From contig JAAOOA010000117.1 of NCBI GenBank assembly GCA_012861695.1, forward strand, positions 594,001-658,000: DNA of 64,000 nt, given 5' to 3'. The notes beneath the pieces are model-generated. The model did not search any database. It was not told where the DNA came from and saw only the letters and a program-made list of their open reading frames with translations. This document shows positions 32,311 through 45,100 of this stretch, piece after piece. A program made the position numbers and the translations under genes. This DNA is from Trematomus loennbergii. Its lineage: Eukaryota; Chordata; Actinopteri; Perciformes; Nototheniidae. Each line of letters begins with the position of its first letter. Position 1 is the stretch's first letter.

Positions 32311-33293
32311 CATTCATCTTCTCACTAGGCAATAGGGAACACTCGGCAGGTTATTATGAGACGATAGGCCAAGAGCAAAGACATGCAAATCAACCCCAGC
32401 TATAGGCACAGAGACTTTGTAGTGTATTTTCTCTTCTTGGGTGTTTTGTGGTCATTTTGTGTCACTTTGTATTTGCCATGCAACATTTCATAGTAGTTGT
32501 GAGTCTCCTTGTGTTCCTTGCAGCTGTTTTGCATTACATTTGATTTGTTTGGTTCTCTTAATGGTCTAGTTTCTTCATGTTTTGTGTCTCTTTCTGGACA
32601 TTTTGTGGTACTTTGTGATGGATTTTCCTCCTTTTTTTTTGGATGGTTTGTGTATTCCGTTAACAATACACGGGGCAACAATTTCAAAGATGGAAACTTC
32701 GTATTATTATATATATTTTCATATTATTACACGGCTTAGTTGTATACTCGATTCTGATTGGTCAATTCAGATTCAGAACATGTGACACGCTAATCCAGTA
32801 GTACAGACCGCTGTCAAGGACTATAATGACCGTTTCATAATTTTGTCATTGTCATTTCAAACTGTGTGTATTCTTTCTGATTTTGCATGTAAAAAATCCC
32901 ATTAAATTAGCAGAATTTAAAAAAGGCCTCATACCGTATAAAAGGGAAGGGATAAATGGGATTTAATTTAATTCCCTCATGGATCTGACATTAAATATGC
33001 TTAAAAATCCCTCCCACAGAAAGATATATCCTGTTAAATACACTCAGGGATCCACAATCCTCATTAAGCTGACGGTGGTTAACGGTAGAGGATGTGTAAC
33101 TGTCTACGGTAGATTTATTTGAACACCATACAATCCCTTTTCTGAAGACTAGCTGCTGCTAATGTGTGACGAATACCACAATGTGAAATACTAGCGTAAT
33201 TTTGACAATATGGGATAATAACAGCAGGCATTGAATGTCCACAGAGGGAAAGAAATAGTGGAAATACGAGTGACTTTTTTGCAGTTTTTAGAT
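32311..33293. other. intergenic DNA between lgmn and chp1
   Basis: AT-rich; contains low-complexity TTTTGTGT-type sequence (32440-32640). No gene recognised; the open frame at 32400-32687 is antisense low complexity. Confidence 0.4.
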
Positions 33294-33691
33294 TTTATTT
33301 CAAGATCCCAGTGTTTACAACAGTCTCTTGAGGTTCAGCAAACATTCAGTGTTCAGCGGTACGTCCTCCACATGCCAATCATCCATTCATTTCAGACCGT
33401 CCATACCACATATAAAGCTAAGAGCAAATGAACATTATAATTGTCTATCTGATATCCTAAAAAGGGTAAAAATATCCACAATATTGATCACAGTGAGGTG
33501 CAACTCATCATAAAACAGGTTTAAAAGTTCTCAGTAAAATCAAAAATACATCACAAGGTAAAAACAGAATAAGAAGTGTTGATGAAACGGTGACTCCACG
33601 TCATTGATTTGTAAAGCAGTGCAAAGAGAAGCTCGTCTGGTTCTCCCACATGAAGGAGAAGAAGCCGTTTAAGGATTTTCTAGAAACCCCT
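33294..33691 (-). other. lgmn: lgmn 3' UTR
   Basis: From the lgmn stop (33692-33694) to an AATAAA on the minus strand (33299-33294). Confidence 0.6.
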
Positions 33692-36069
33692 TTACTTGCT
33701 GAAATGACACACAGTGTCCATGGCGAGCAGGATCCTGCAGAGAGACAAAAAAACACAATTTCAGTATCAAATATTCAACTTTTAACGACCAATAATTCAA
33801 TTTGCCTTGTTAAGGGGAGACACAGCAGGTGAATAGGGAATTTTTTTTTCTTGCTAACAGATATCATGAAACTTCCCCACTTCCTTTCTGACATTAAGAC
33901 AATCATTTAATATATTACAAGTTTTCTGACAGGTTATATTTAAATACGCAAATTAGGCATTATGTAGAGATTACTTCTGGTGAATATAGGAGAAATCTAT
34001 GACAAAAAATTGTAAAATAATCGCCTGAATGTTGATTTTGCATGTGGTATGTCCTCTTAAAATGTTGTGTATCTTTACATTGAAGAACATACCTCTACCC
34101 TCTACTGGTGACTCAAAAAGAAAAGTATAAAACCAACAATAAAGTGTTTTATTTGGTGTTTAGTGGAGCGTACCTGTCTGCAAGGTATCCTCTCTCACAC
34201 AGGTTCACCAGAGCGTACAGGTGTCTCAGAGCGTACTCAAACTGAAACCAGGAACACATCACATGAGGAAATAAATGGACATTTAAATATTAAAGAACAC
34301 AGTTTATTCACATCACATGAGGAAATAAATGGACATTTAAATATTAAAGAACACAGTTTATTCACATCACATGAGGAAATAAATGGACATTTAAATATTA
34401 AAGAACACAGTTTATTTCCCCCTGGTTGTGGCATTCAAAATGTCAAATATTTCCAGTGAAAAGGGAAAGGAAACATCTTTCTGAATGTATAGATGTGGGA
34501 AAGTACGTATTTAAATTAAGGTGCGATCAATGTAGGGTAAAAGAAAATAAGAATAAAACTCCCCTTCCTTTTAATACTTTCTATATCTGGACTGCAGGGT
34601 TACTCTCAGGTCACTGTTTCTCATCCTGAATGTTAACCTTGTTTATTTGTTACACTTATGCAGAAGTAAAACCATATTAATAACTGAAACTACTTCATAA
34701 ATCTGTCTACTGTGTCCTGATACGGAAACAAATAAATACAAAACTCCTTTAGTCTATTTTGTAGATATAAACATTTTAATAATCAGATTAAACTGAAAAA
34801 ATTCCTTCAAAAAATACCCTTGTTTCTTTCTGTTGCAGTTTTGTTAATTTTAACTTAAAAGGGTAACTGTGCTGTGGTCCAGATATGTGAAAAACACTTA
34901 TATTATATTTAGTATCAAAATAAATATTTAAGACTCATTTTTGGTCTAGATTTGGTCAAAGTAAACCATAATTACTTTGAGCAATTAAAATTATATTGAA
35001 TATTGAAATTCAGCCAAAATATCCAATCTTCTTGTTGTCATGTTTACTCCAATGTTTTCCTAATACAGAAAATACAGTATTTAATACTTAGTCTACTCTT
35101 TTGGTGATTTTTCTCTTTTTAAAACTACATTTGATAAAAAAACTGGTTGGAAATTGGAGCCATAGTCCTTAGAATATAGAAAGAACAGTCTATAATGATA
35201 TCTTATTTTTCTAAACTACATTTTACTCTCGTCCTTTACATCTGTGCCGTCTCCTAACTCTGTTAAAAACCTTGTTAAAGAACATTTTGAGTCAGTTTTT
35301 GTTAAATAATTAGTCATTGTTATTTTATATTTTATATTCTTGCATCGACTCAGTTGTCTCGTGTCTTATCTGTCAGAGAGAAACTATTATTTATTTTTAT
35401 TATCATACATTTGACCTCCTTGTGTCTCTTAACCTGCTCAAATGTTATATTTTGCTGCATGTACCTTTAAAGTTCTTAACAAACAATCTGAGGGGAACTT
35501 CTTGTCATTTTGTAAAGCACTTTGAGCTGCATGTGTTGTATGGAAAGTGCTATATAAATAAAGCTTTGTTATTATTTGTATTATTATTATTGTTGGTGCA
35601 GAGACGCCTCTCTGTGCAGCCGTACCTCCGTCTTGTGCCAGTTGAAGCAGTTGTGTTTGTAGTGTGTGAGCGCATTCATGTAGCAGCGGGTCTGAGTCAG
35701 GTCAGATCTGGAGTTCAGGACCTCCTCCGCCTTCAGCTGGTTCCCCGTCACCTTCTCCACCACCTGGCGCATCGTCTCCGCCATCATCTCCTTCACCTGC
35801 ACACACACACACACACACCATCAGAAATCTGTAATAGCTCCTACACTAAACACTCAGTCTGTTTAGTTTATTTGTTTATAGTGTCGAGGACAGTCCCCAT
35901 TGATCAACTGTCACAAAAACAGTCAATGGAGCAGCTTTAGCCAACATTGCTAATTTTCAGCTGTTGTCCCCGGCCAGATGATAATGGACACCTTTTTAAA
36001 AGTGTGTGAGTGAGTGAGTGAGTGAGTGAGTGAGTGAGTGAGTGAGTGAGTGAGTGAGTGAGGAGAGAG

Positions 36070-36158
<89 letters not shown>

Positions 36159-36165
36159 GAGAGAG

Positions 36166-36196
<31 letters not shown>

Positions 36197-39100
36197 TGTG
36201 TACCTTCAGGTGAGAGTTGATCTCCATCAGCAGTCCTCGGACCTCCTGGATGTCGTTGGACTTCATCATCTTCCTCCTCAGGATGGCGAGCGGGACATCG
36301 GGGCTGGGCGTCAGGTCTCTGTCAGCGATTGGCTGCAGGGTCATCGGGGGGGCGGGTCGAACACCTGACTTAGAGTTCCCCTGGAAGGCGATGACCTTCA
36401 TGTGAGCCAGAGTCTGGGAAGAGGGGAGGAAATCATTACACATTATTTATCACTTGTATATAGACTCTTATGGCACTACTTCTATTCTATTTTATTTGTA
36501 TTTACTTGCACTATTTTATCTGTTTTATTGTGTTGCACTTTTGGAGGAGCCTGTGACCTAAGATTTTCATCGACATATCTATTCTACACTGTAGCAGGAA
36601 ACGTGTTTTTCCATCTCCATTACTGTTGGAGCTGTTCATTGATTTTTTTAATTAAACATGTTTTTTAGTATACAGTGAATGGATCAGTATTTGGGATCTA
36701 TGTTAAACAAGCAGAGCACCAGCAATCACTGATTACATCCGTTGGGTCGTTTCATTTTGAGTTTGTTTTGTCTATTGTTTAGAGCACAACTGCACCCGCA
36801 CTGCGAGGGGGACCCAAGTTCCCATCAGCAGAAACACGTGGGTTTGATATCCTGGCTCCAAAATGGTGGAATGAGCTCCCCATTGACATCAGGGCGGCAG
36901 AAAGCTTACACACCTTCAGGCACAGACTAAAAACTCATCTGTTTCGACTCCACTTCGAGCAATACAATTACTAACAAAGCACTTATATACTAACAAAGGA
37001 CTGGCTTATCTTATCAGTTTTCTTCAAGTTTGTATCTTCTTGGTCGAATGCACTTATTGTAAGTCGCTTTGGATAAAAGCCTCAGCTAAATGCAATGTAA
37101 TGTAAACAGCCGGTACACACAGTGAACCTACACATGACCATGATAACCAAATGTTTGGAAACAGTAAAATATTTCAGGTTAAAGTGACTAGAAATGAACT
37201 GGAAATAGTGATGTGACGGCTCTTTGGTACGAACGAAGGGAACCGAGTCGTACTTGGTGAGAGCCCTTTTATCGTCACCTGCCATAAATCCACTCGCCTT
37301 TAAAGGAACTTGCTTTCCTGAATGCAAATGTTCCGTAGATGATGGCATAACGCGTGCTGCTTGAGTAGTAGTTTGGCTGGCTGAGAGATGAAGCAAGTTA
37401 TACATTTTTTCTGTGAGTAAAAGTAGATTTCTGGCAAAACAGTCAATCATTATCCTGGTGATTATTTCGCAGATAAAACTAGTAACCCCGCCCCCTTTAA
37501 AGAAAACGGCTCTTTTGAACGGCTCTCGGACAGGAACCGTAAAGATCCGTAATTCCCAACTGGAAACCTACATATTATAACAAGACGGTACTTAACCTAT
37601 CTACCATCTCTTCCCAACAAGAGAAGACAAACCCTGCAGCGACGGATAAAGAAATATATAAAGTATCTGTGTCATGGGGGGTATTTCACTTCCCATTCCC
37701 CTCCTCTTGTGTGTTTCTCCCCTTCCTCTCACCTTGTTTCCGAACTGCTTCACGTGGCTGGTGTTAGTGTGGCTCTTCACGATCTTAAACTGCTTGGACA
37801 GAGTTTCCTTATTCAGGTCCTCCTGGAAACACAGAGAGAGAGAGAGACAAACACATCAACAACAGTTTCAGAAAAATAAGAAACTAAATATTTTCAAAAT
37901 CGAATCTATTTCTTCTAATGAAGTTCAAGCTTCTGTTTGGAGTAGTTAATATATTGAATGGCAGCAGGTGGTCTCAGTGCTTATGCAAAATACACAGGTT
38001 GGTTCTGCTGGTTAGAAACTAAAGAGTTGCACTTCCTTTTCCTTTTCTCTCTCTCTGATACCAGAAAATACAGACTTCATATAGTCTGAGTTGGTATTAC
38101 ACAGAGTGGTAAAATCACACTAATTATTAAAAAAACAACGTGAAATGGTAAAATTCTCTGAAGAAAATGCATGTGCTTGCTTAATGCTTAGTGTTGTAGA
38201 AATGTATCATTAAATCTCATTTAATCATAAGTATTCGGTCTCTGTTTATTTCCCACAGTTTGAATTCACATCTCATTTCCACTTCCTTAGAACAGACAAA
38301 AGGCTGCCTCTACAACCATTGGTTTGTAATTCATATGTATGTGAGTTTCAACCATCTGGTCAACACTTCCTGTAATGTAAATCCGCTTGCCGAGGACCTT
38401 CCCCTTCCCTCCTTCTGTATGAAGTGTTTGTATTTTCTGTGGTATGTTGTCAGATCTTGTACGAACCTTTTGGTGCAAGACTCTGTCCTTTCAGCTGAAA
38501 TAGATTAACTAGCTTTTTGACTTTTATTGACTTTATTAAATAACAAAACTTTGCTTTAAAACTTCTATTATTTGTTCATTTCTTGCCAAACAGGTTGTTT
38601 CTGTTTTTGTGTGGAATTTCCTCCAAACAAAACGTGCAAACAAGTTGAAATGTTATATCTTAGCATGCACAGTACTGTACGGAAATACAGTTAACTTGTA
38701 CTTTCAATGAAGTATTTTGACTTTGCATTCTCACAGAATACTTGACTTATAATAGAAGCACTACAAAGGGTTTAAGTTGGAGGCATCTGATGTAAAATGT
38801 AGTTTAAAGTGAAGTCCTGTGGGCAGTAAATCAGGTGAGCTACATTTAGAGTAAAGGCTGAAAGCAGAAGTATTGCTTGCTAATTTTTGCAAAAATACAA
38901 ACACGGTAAAATGATACATCCTGCTTGCTAAGTACTGTACGGAAATACAGTTCACTTTTAATGGAGTCTTTTTACTGACAACATACATGTATTTATAATA
39001 GCAGCACTAGAAGGATTTCAAGTATCAACATTTGGAAACATCTGATGTAAAAATGTAGTTTTATATTGAAGTCCTTTGGAAGTAGAATCAGGTGAACTAC

Positions 39101-42100
39101 TTTGAAATAGTAAATGCTAAAAAGCAGATGAAATGTCACTCGTGTGTCGTGTGAACAATGACATTTTGAGATGATGTTCAGTAACAGTAATGGTTCAAAG
39201 ACGACCGCACTCGCCACAGTGAAATAAAACTGCTTTTTGAGGCATTTCATAGTAGCATTGGATTCAAATTGCCTTCATATGCAAAAAAGCATTCACAGGT
39301 AGTAAGGTGTGCATCCGGTTCAGCTTCATTACTGTTAGTTATTACATCTTATTTATCACATCTCCTAACACGGCCTAAGTTACAGTTAATGCAAACTCCA
39401 CAGCTTCTATCCACCTGCTGACATACAGGGAAGCTTTGGTTGTGAAACCCCTCACATTGTCTTCATCACACACACAATGTTTCATAGCTATTCTCATAAT
39501 CCTAAAATGAAAAGCGTAGTTTGACAAAGAAGCACCCACCACGTCGGAGTCCTCCATCCAGTTGACGCTGTACCAGTCTCCCAGGTAGGTGTCCCTCTTC
39601 TCGTCGTAGTAGCAGGCGTACGACGACTCGTGGGAGTTAGATGCTGTCGTGGCGTAAACTGAAACACAGACATGTCCTCAGGTTAAACTGGGGAAGAGCT
39701 TGGAAGATAACTATCATTTAGCAGCAGGTGAAGCTGGTCCAAACAGACAGAGACAGGTGAATTGGACCGATTCACATTAAAGTTGTGACTCCTGAGCACA
39801 CTGACTAACTTGGAAAAAATATTCATTTGTGACGTTAGAGCTTTGTTGGGAAAATACTCTTCCAATATCAGAGTCCACATGCTAACAAAGGTATCCCAAC
39901 TGTAGCTGTGAACATGACAGGATGTATGATTACCTAGAAGAGCATCAGGACTGTTTGAGGCATATGATAGCTATGTGATTAACATGATGATTCAGCCTCT
40001 ATGGAGATAGACATATGACAAGCATGATCATTTCTGACGTGGAGCTAATCTGAAGTAAACATTGAATACTGCTTTCTATTCCTCCATCTTGTGACTGTGT
40101 AACTCCCTCTCTTGGATATCAGCATGTGAAGGACACTGTTCAGGAACTAGTTGATGCTCTGTATGTGATGACTACTTCCATTCTGGAGAGGATCAGAAAT
40201 ACATGGATCCTGAGATTGAAGCTCAAGCCGGGGCCAGTAGGGTTGGGAACCGAAACTCGTTGATACCCATACAAAATACACAATTTTGGTTCTGCTTAAC
40301 GGTTCCTAAACGCGGTAGACCCTGTATTCCACCGGGTCCGTCTGCGCCACGGCGACCTGATGGAATACAGGGTAAGGGCGGACTGGCCATCTGTGTGTTC
40401 TGGAGAATCACAGAACGGCCGGTCGTCAGCGGGTCGTCAGCGGCCGTTGGCGGGCGGCTCGGTACGCTGACGGCCGGCACCGCCCTTAATTTTTTTTAAA
40501 CGCCATCGTGTAAGTTGCACTGACAGGCGACAGAGGTCCACAGTTGCCCCGCAGCGAGGCTCCCCCCGCTCTCCCGTAGACAGTTCACAAGCTCAGTCAC
40601 TTCATAACACCAAAGATGGGTCGCGGTGAACGCTCTAAAGTGAGGCTCCACTACACTAAAAAAGAAAAAGACTAGGCACAGTGTAATGCCTGTTAATAGC
40701 TTGCCACAGGCATAGCTCAGTTCAAATAAAGCACAGCTATTGTGTAATACATTTGTATTGATGTATATTTTTTATTTGTAAAAACGTCAGTTAAAGCTTA
40801 AAGAATAAAGATATTTTTGTTATCTAAACGTTTGACCTCTTTCTTTTACAATTTTGGAATTGAAACGGGGAATCGATAAGAACCGGAATCGATAAGAACC
40901 GGAATCGATAAGAAGAACCGGAATCGATAAGCAGAACCGAATCGATAAGCAGAACCGGAATCGATAAGCAGAACCGGAATCGATAAGAAGAACCGGAATT
41001 GATAAGCAGAACCGGAATCGATAAGAAGAACCGGAATCGATAAGCAGAACCGGAATCGATAAGCAGAACCGGAATCGATAAGAAGAACCGGAATCGATAA
41101 GCAGAACCGGAATCGATAAGAAGAACCGGAATCGATAAGCAGAACCGAATCGATAAGAAGAACCGGAATCGATAAGAAGAACCGGAATCGATAAGCAGAA
41201 CCGGAATCGATAAGAAGAACCGGAATCGATAAGCAGAACCGGAATCGATAAGCAGAACCGGAATCGATAAGAACCGGAATCGATAAGAAGAACCGGAATC
41301 GATAAGAACCGGAATCGATAAGAAGAACCGGAATCGATAAGAAGAACCGGAATCGATAAGAAGAACCGGAATCGATACATTTCAAACGATACCCAACCAT
41401 TCTACATTAATGAGTTGTTAATGATTTGTATAAACAGTATTTGGATGACTAACATACATTTAAAACGTGTTAAATGGTTAATAAATACTTTGTGAAGCAC
41501 CTATAAACATTACTAAGACATACAGATAATATTATTTGTTATAGTGGTTAATAATTGGGTTGTGGTCCATCTCTCTGTGGAATGTGCATTGACAAACAAT
41601 TCATACAAAAATAATGTGGTAATCATAAAGAAATACATACTATAGTTTATAAGATGTTATGACAATAATTAAGTGTCCATAAAGAGTTTATTTAATTAAA
41701 ATGTAATTGTTATCATCTGTTTTAAGCTATAATGCAAATTGTAATGAATCAAAAACAAACATAGAACTAATAACTACTACTAACTCTTAATTTTAAAAAA
41801 ATGTGTGATTTTATTATGAAGTGTTTCCAGATTATTCTAAATTATTCTATTATCAGATTATTCCTTTTCTTGGTACTTTGTCCTGAATGAAATACAAACG
41901 GGTCACCAGATTCTCACTTCTCTGTCTGGGTACGGATGAAAGTGTGTTTTTATATAAAAAAGGGATGTAAAAACGTGACATGAATCACGTCCTGTTATAT
42001 TCATCACATGACACACTGCTCACAGATTACCAAACACCATAATGCTGACCTCAGCGTTTAAATACACAAACCTGAGTCTGAACCTCAGCACAGACACGAC

Positions 42101-45100
42101 AGTAGACGTTAAAACAGGAACTTTATCTTGAAACATAAATCACATGAGCTCTAAGACTTCAAAAATGTGAGGGAAAAGTCAAGTTCATGTAGTCGGAGGA
42201 TTAGGAAACTCATGGATCGACACTTTTGATTAATTCATGAAGGTTTTATCATCTCTTAGGTTAACAGGAGAGTGTCTGATGAGGTTCAAAGTTGAACTCA
42301 CCATCGATGTCAGCAGGCAGGTCGGTCATCATCGACCCGGACTCACATGCCTCGATGTACAAAACCATCTGTCAGCAAAAGAAAAGGGCAAAAATAAGAG
42401 TTATAATGTGAATGTCAAGCACAGGGTCACAATCACATGACTTGGGTTTATCTGTGACCTTTATACTGTAAGAAAAATACGTTATAACATGTCATTGAGA
42501 CGTGGTGGATTTTAGTTACTCTCTGATGGAGCCGTGCTAGCTGTTTCCAACCGTTACCATGCTTTGTGCTAAGCTAAGCTAACGGCTGCAGGTTCATATT
42601 TACCGTACAGACCTAGAGTGGTTTCAATATTCTTATCCAATGCTGAGCAAAGAAAGGAAATAAGTATACCTGCCAAAAACAGTTTCTTAACATATGCAAA
42701 TACAGAGTTTTTTGTGTGTAGGACTTTTGAGTTTGAACTGTTTTGAAATACACAGAAAGATCTTGTAAAAACGATTACCTTTATTATATACACAGGAATC
42801 AGCCCTGCAATAAGTTCAAACCTTTACCAAATGTCCATATATCATTAACCTTTACACTAGATTGAGGGATGTTTTGATTCAGCACGTCAATATAGTGCAG
42901 CATAACACCATCACTAACTATAACCCCAATGCTAGGGCTTATGAGCTATGAGTGCAAACGAAAATACTCATAAAAGTGGAATTTAAAGCAGAAAACTTGT
43001 ATCAAATTGTACCTTTTTGTATTTCTTGTTCTCGTGCATGTATTTGATGGTGTCCTGGAGGTCTGTGGCACTCAGCTGCGGAGAGAAAGAGAGGATACAA
43101 AGGTCATTTAATATTTACTTCTTGATCAAACTAGCATTCTCAACGCAGGATTTTAAAGAAATTACTTTCAAAGTGTTGGATCTGGGCTTTTACTTTGGAG
43201 TAAAGGATCTGAATACATTCTAATTTTAAAGATGTGGCTCTTGCATCTTAAATAATGTTATATTTATTTAAAAGAAACTGTGCAGATGCCAAATGAATGT
43301 CTCCACACAGTAAGGTATTTAAACGTTACATGACAGACCTTGACATAGATAATGATCTGAGAGAAACGAGCTGAACAACATTACAGCCGTGAGTTCAGTT
43401 CGGTGCATTAAGGTCCCCTATTAGACTGTTTTTCATCAATATATTACAGGTCTCAGATATATACAAAACATGTCTCTGAAGTGTTTGTCTCCAAACACCA
43501 AACAGATCATTGCAGCATCCCATAATCCCCAGGTTTTTATATAAATGGATCAGGACAAAAAGAGAGAGAATCTTTGTTCCTGAAACTTTCAGAGTCTCTT
43601 TCCACAGAGGGGACACATGGTGATGTAGAAGAGACATGAAGAAGAGGGGACACATGTTGATGTAGAAGAGACATGAAGAAGAGGGGACACATGTTGATGT
43701 AGAAGAGACATGAGGAAGAGGGGACACATGTTGATGTAGAAGAGACATGAAGAAGAGGGACACATGTTGATGTAGAAGAGACATGAGGAAGAGGGGACAC
43801 ATGTTGATGTAGAAGAGACATGAAGAAGAGGGGACACATGTTGATGTAGAAGAGACATGAAGAAGAGGGGACACATGTTGATGTAGAAGAGACATGAAGA
43901 AGAGGGGACACATGTTGATGTAGAAGAGACATGAAGAAGAGGGGACACATGTTGATGTAGAAGAGACATGAAGAAGAGGGGACACATGTTGATGTAGAAG
44001 AGACATGAAGAAGAGGGGACACATGTTGATGTAGAAGAGACATGAAGAAGAGGGGACACTGTTGATGTAGAAGAGACATGAAGAAGAGGGGACACATGTT
44101 GATGTAGAAGAGACATGAAGAAGAGGGGACACAGTTGATGTATAAGAGACATGAAGAAGAGGGGACACATGTTGATGTAGAAGAGACATGAAGAAGAGGG
44201 GACACATGTTGATGTAGAAGAGACATGAAGAAGTGGATTTTGCATAATAGGTGATCTTTAAGCTGAGTGAACATTAGCAGAAACAGGAAGTGGTAAAGTG
44301 CTCACGTCATCATTGGGGAAAGCCAGGATAGCCGGCGCTCCGTGGTCAGTGAAGTACACGAAACATGATCGTTGGGACCGCTACCAAAACAAAGAGACCG
44401 AGAGAAGTCAGTACATGTTATCTGGATGAACCAGAATTGGTGCATTGTCCTGATGCCTTATCATCTCTTCAAAGAGTCACTTCTCTTTTACTCTCTTGTT
44501 AAGCGCAAATTCAAATATTTTTCATGACTTTCAAAGGAACTTCAATACAAATTCCCAGGACCATTCACAACCTACAGTATGAAAAATACAAACTGCAGAC
44601 ACACACCATTCATGTTTTTCTGTCGACTGTATTATCAGTGTATTCTGCATGCATTACGGTATCAATATATTTCCTGATGGAGGATTTCTCAGGCATGTAA
44701 ATAATATTTTTTTAAATGTTTCCAAGTTTTCCATGACACTTGCCTCTTCAGCACTTTTCCAGATCCTCCTTTCACTTTGGAGGAGTCGCCCTTCAGCACG
44801 GCTAGGAAGTTCTGTGGGGTCACATCCTGCAGGAGAACAGCATATCAGAACGTTTATACAATCTGTCAATGCAAACATGTATTCAGGAGCTCTGATTTTG
44901 CACTCCTGTTCTAATATTTGCACTCCACGTCCCCGATGTAGTCTTTAGGAACTCCCTTGTACACATCAGTACCGTTGGGCGGTTTGATCACTATCCCTGG
45001 TGTGGGGTTACTGCGGAATAAAAGAGTCAGATGAGCAGGAGGAAGTGAAACTAGCGGAGAAAACACACCACCACTGATCAGTGAATCATTCAACTGCTGC

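Noticed and set aside
43395..44274. Three overlapping 218-270 codon minus-strand frames
   Set aside because: A 37-bp unit without stops is open in all frames; the translation is the same peptide in rotated frames. It is a minisatellite in a MITE.
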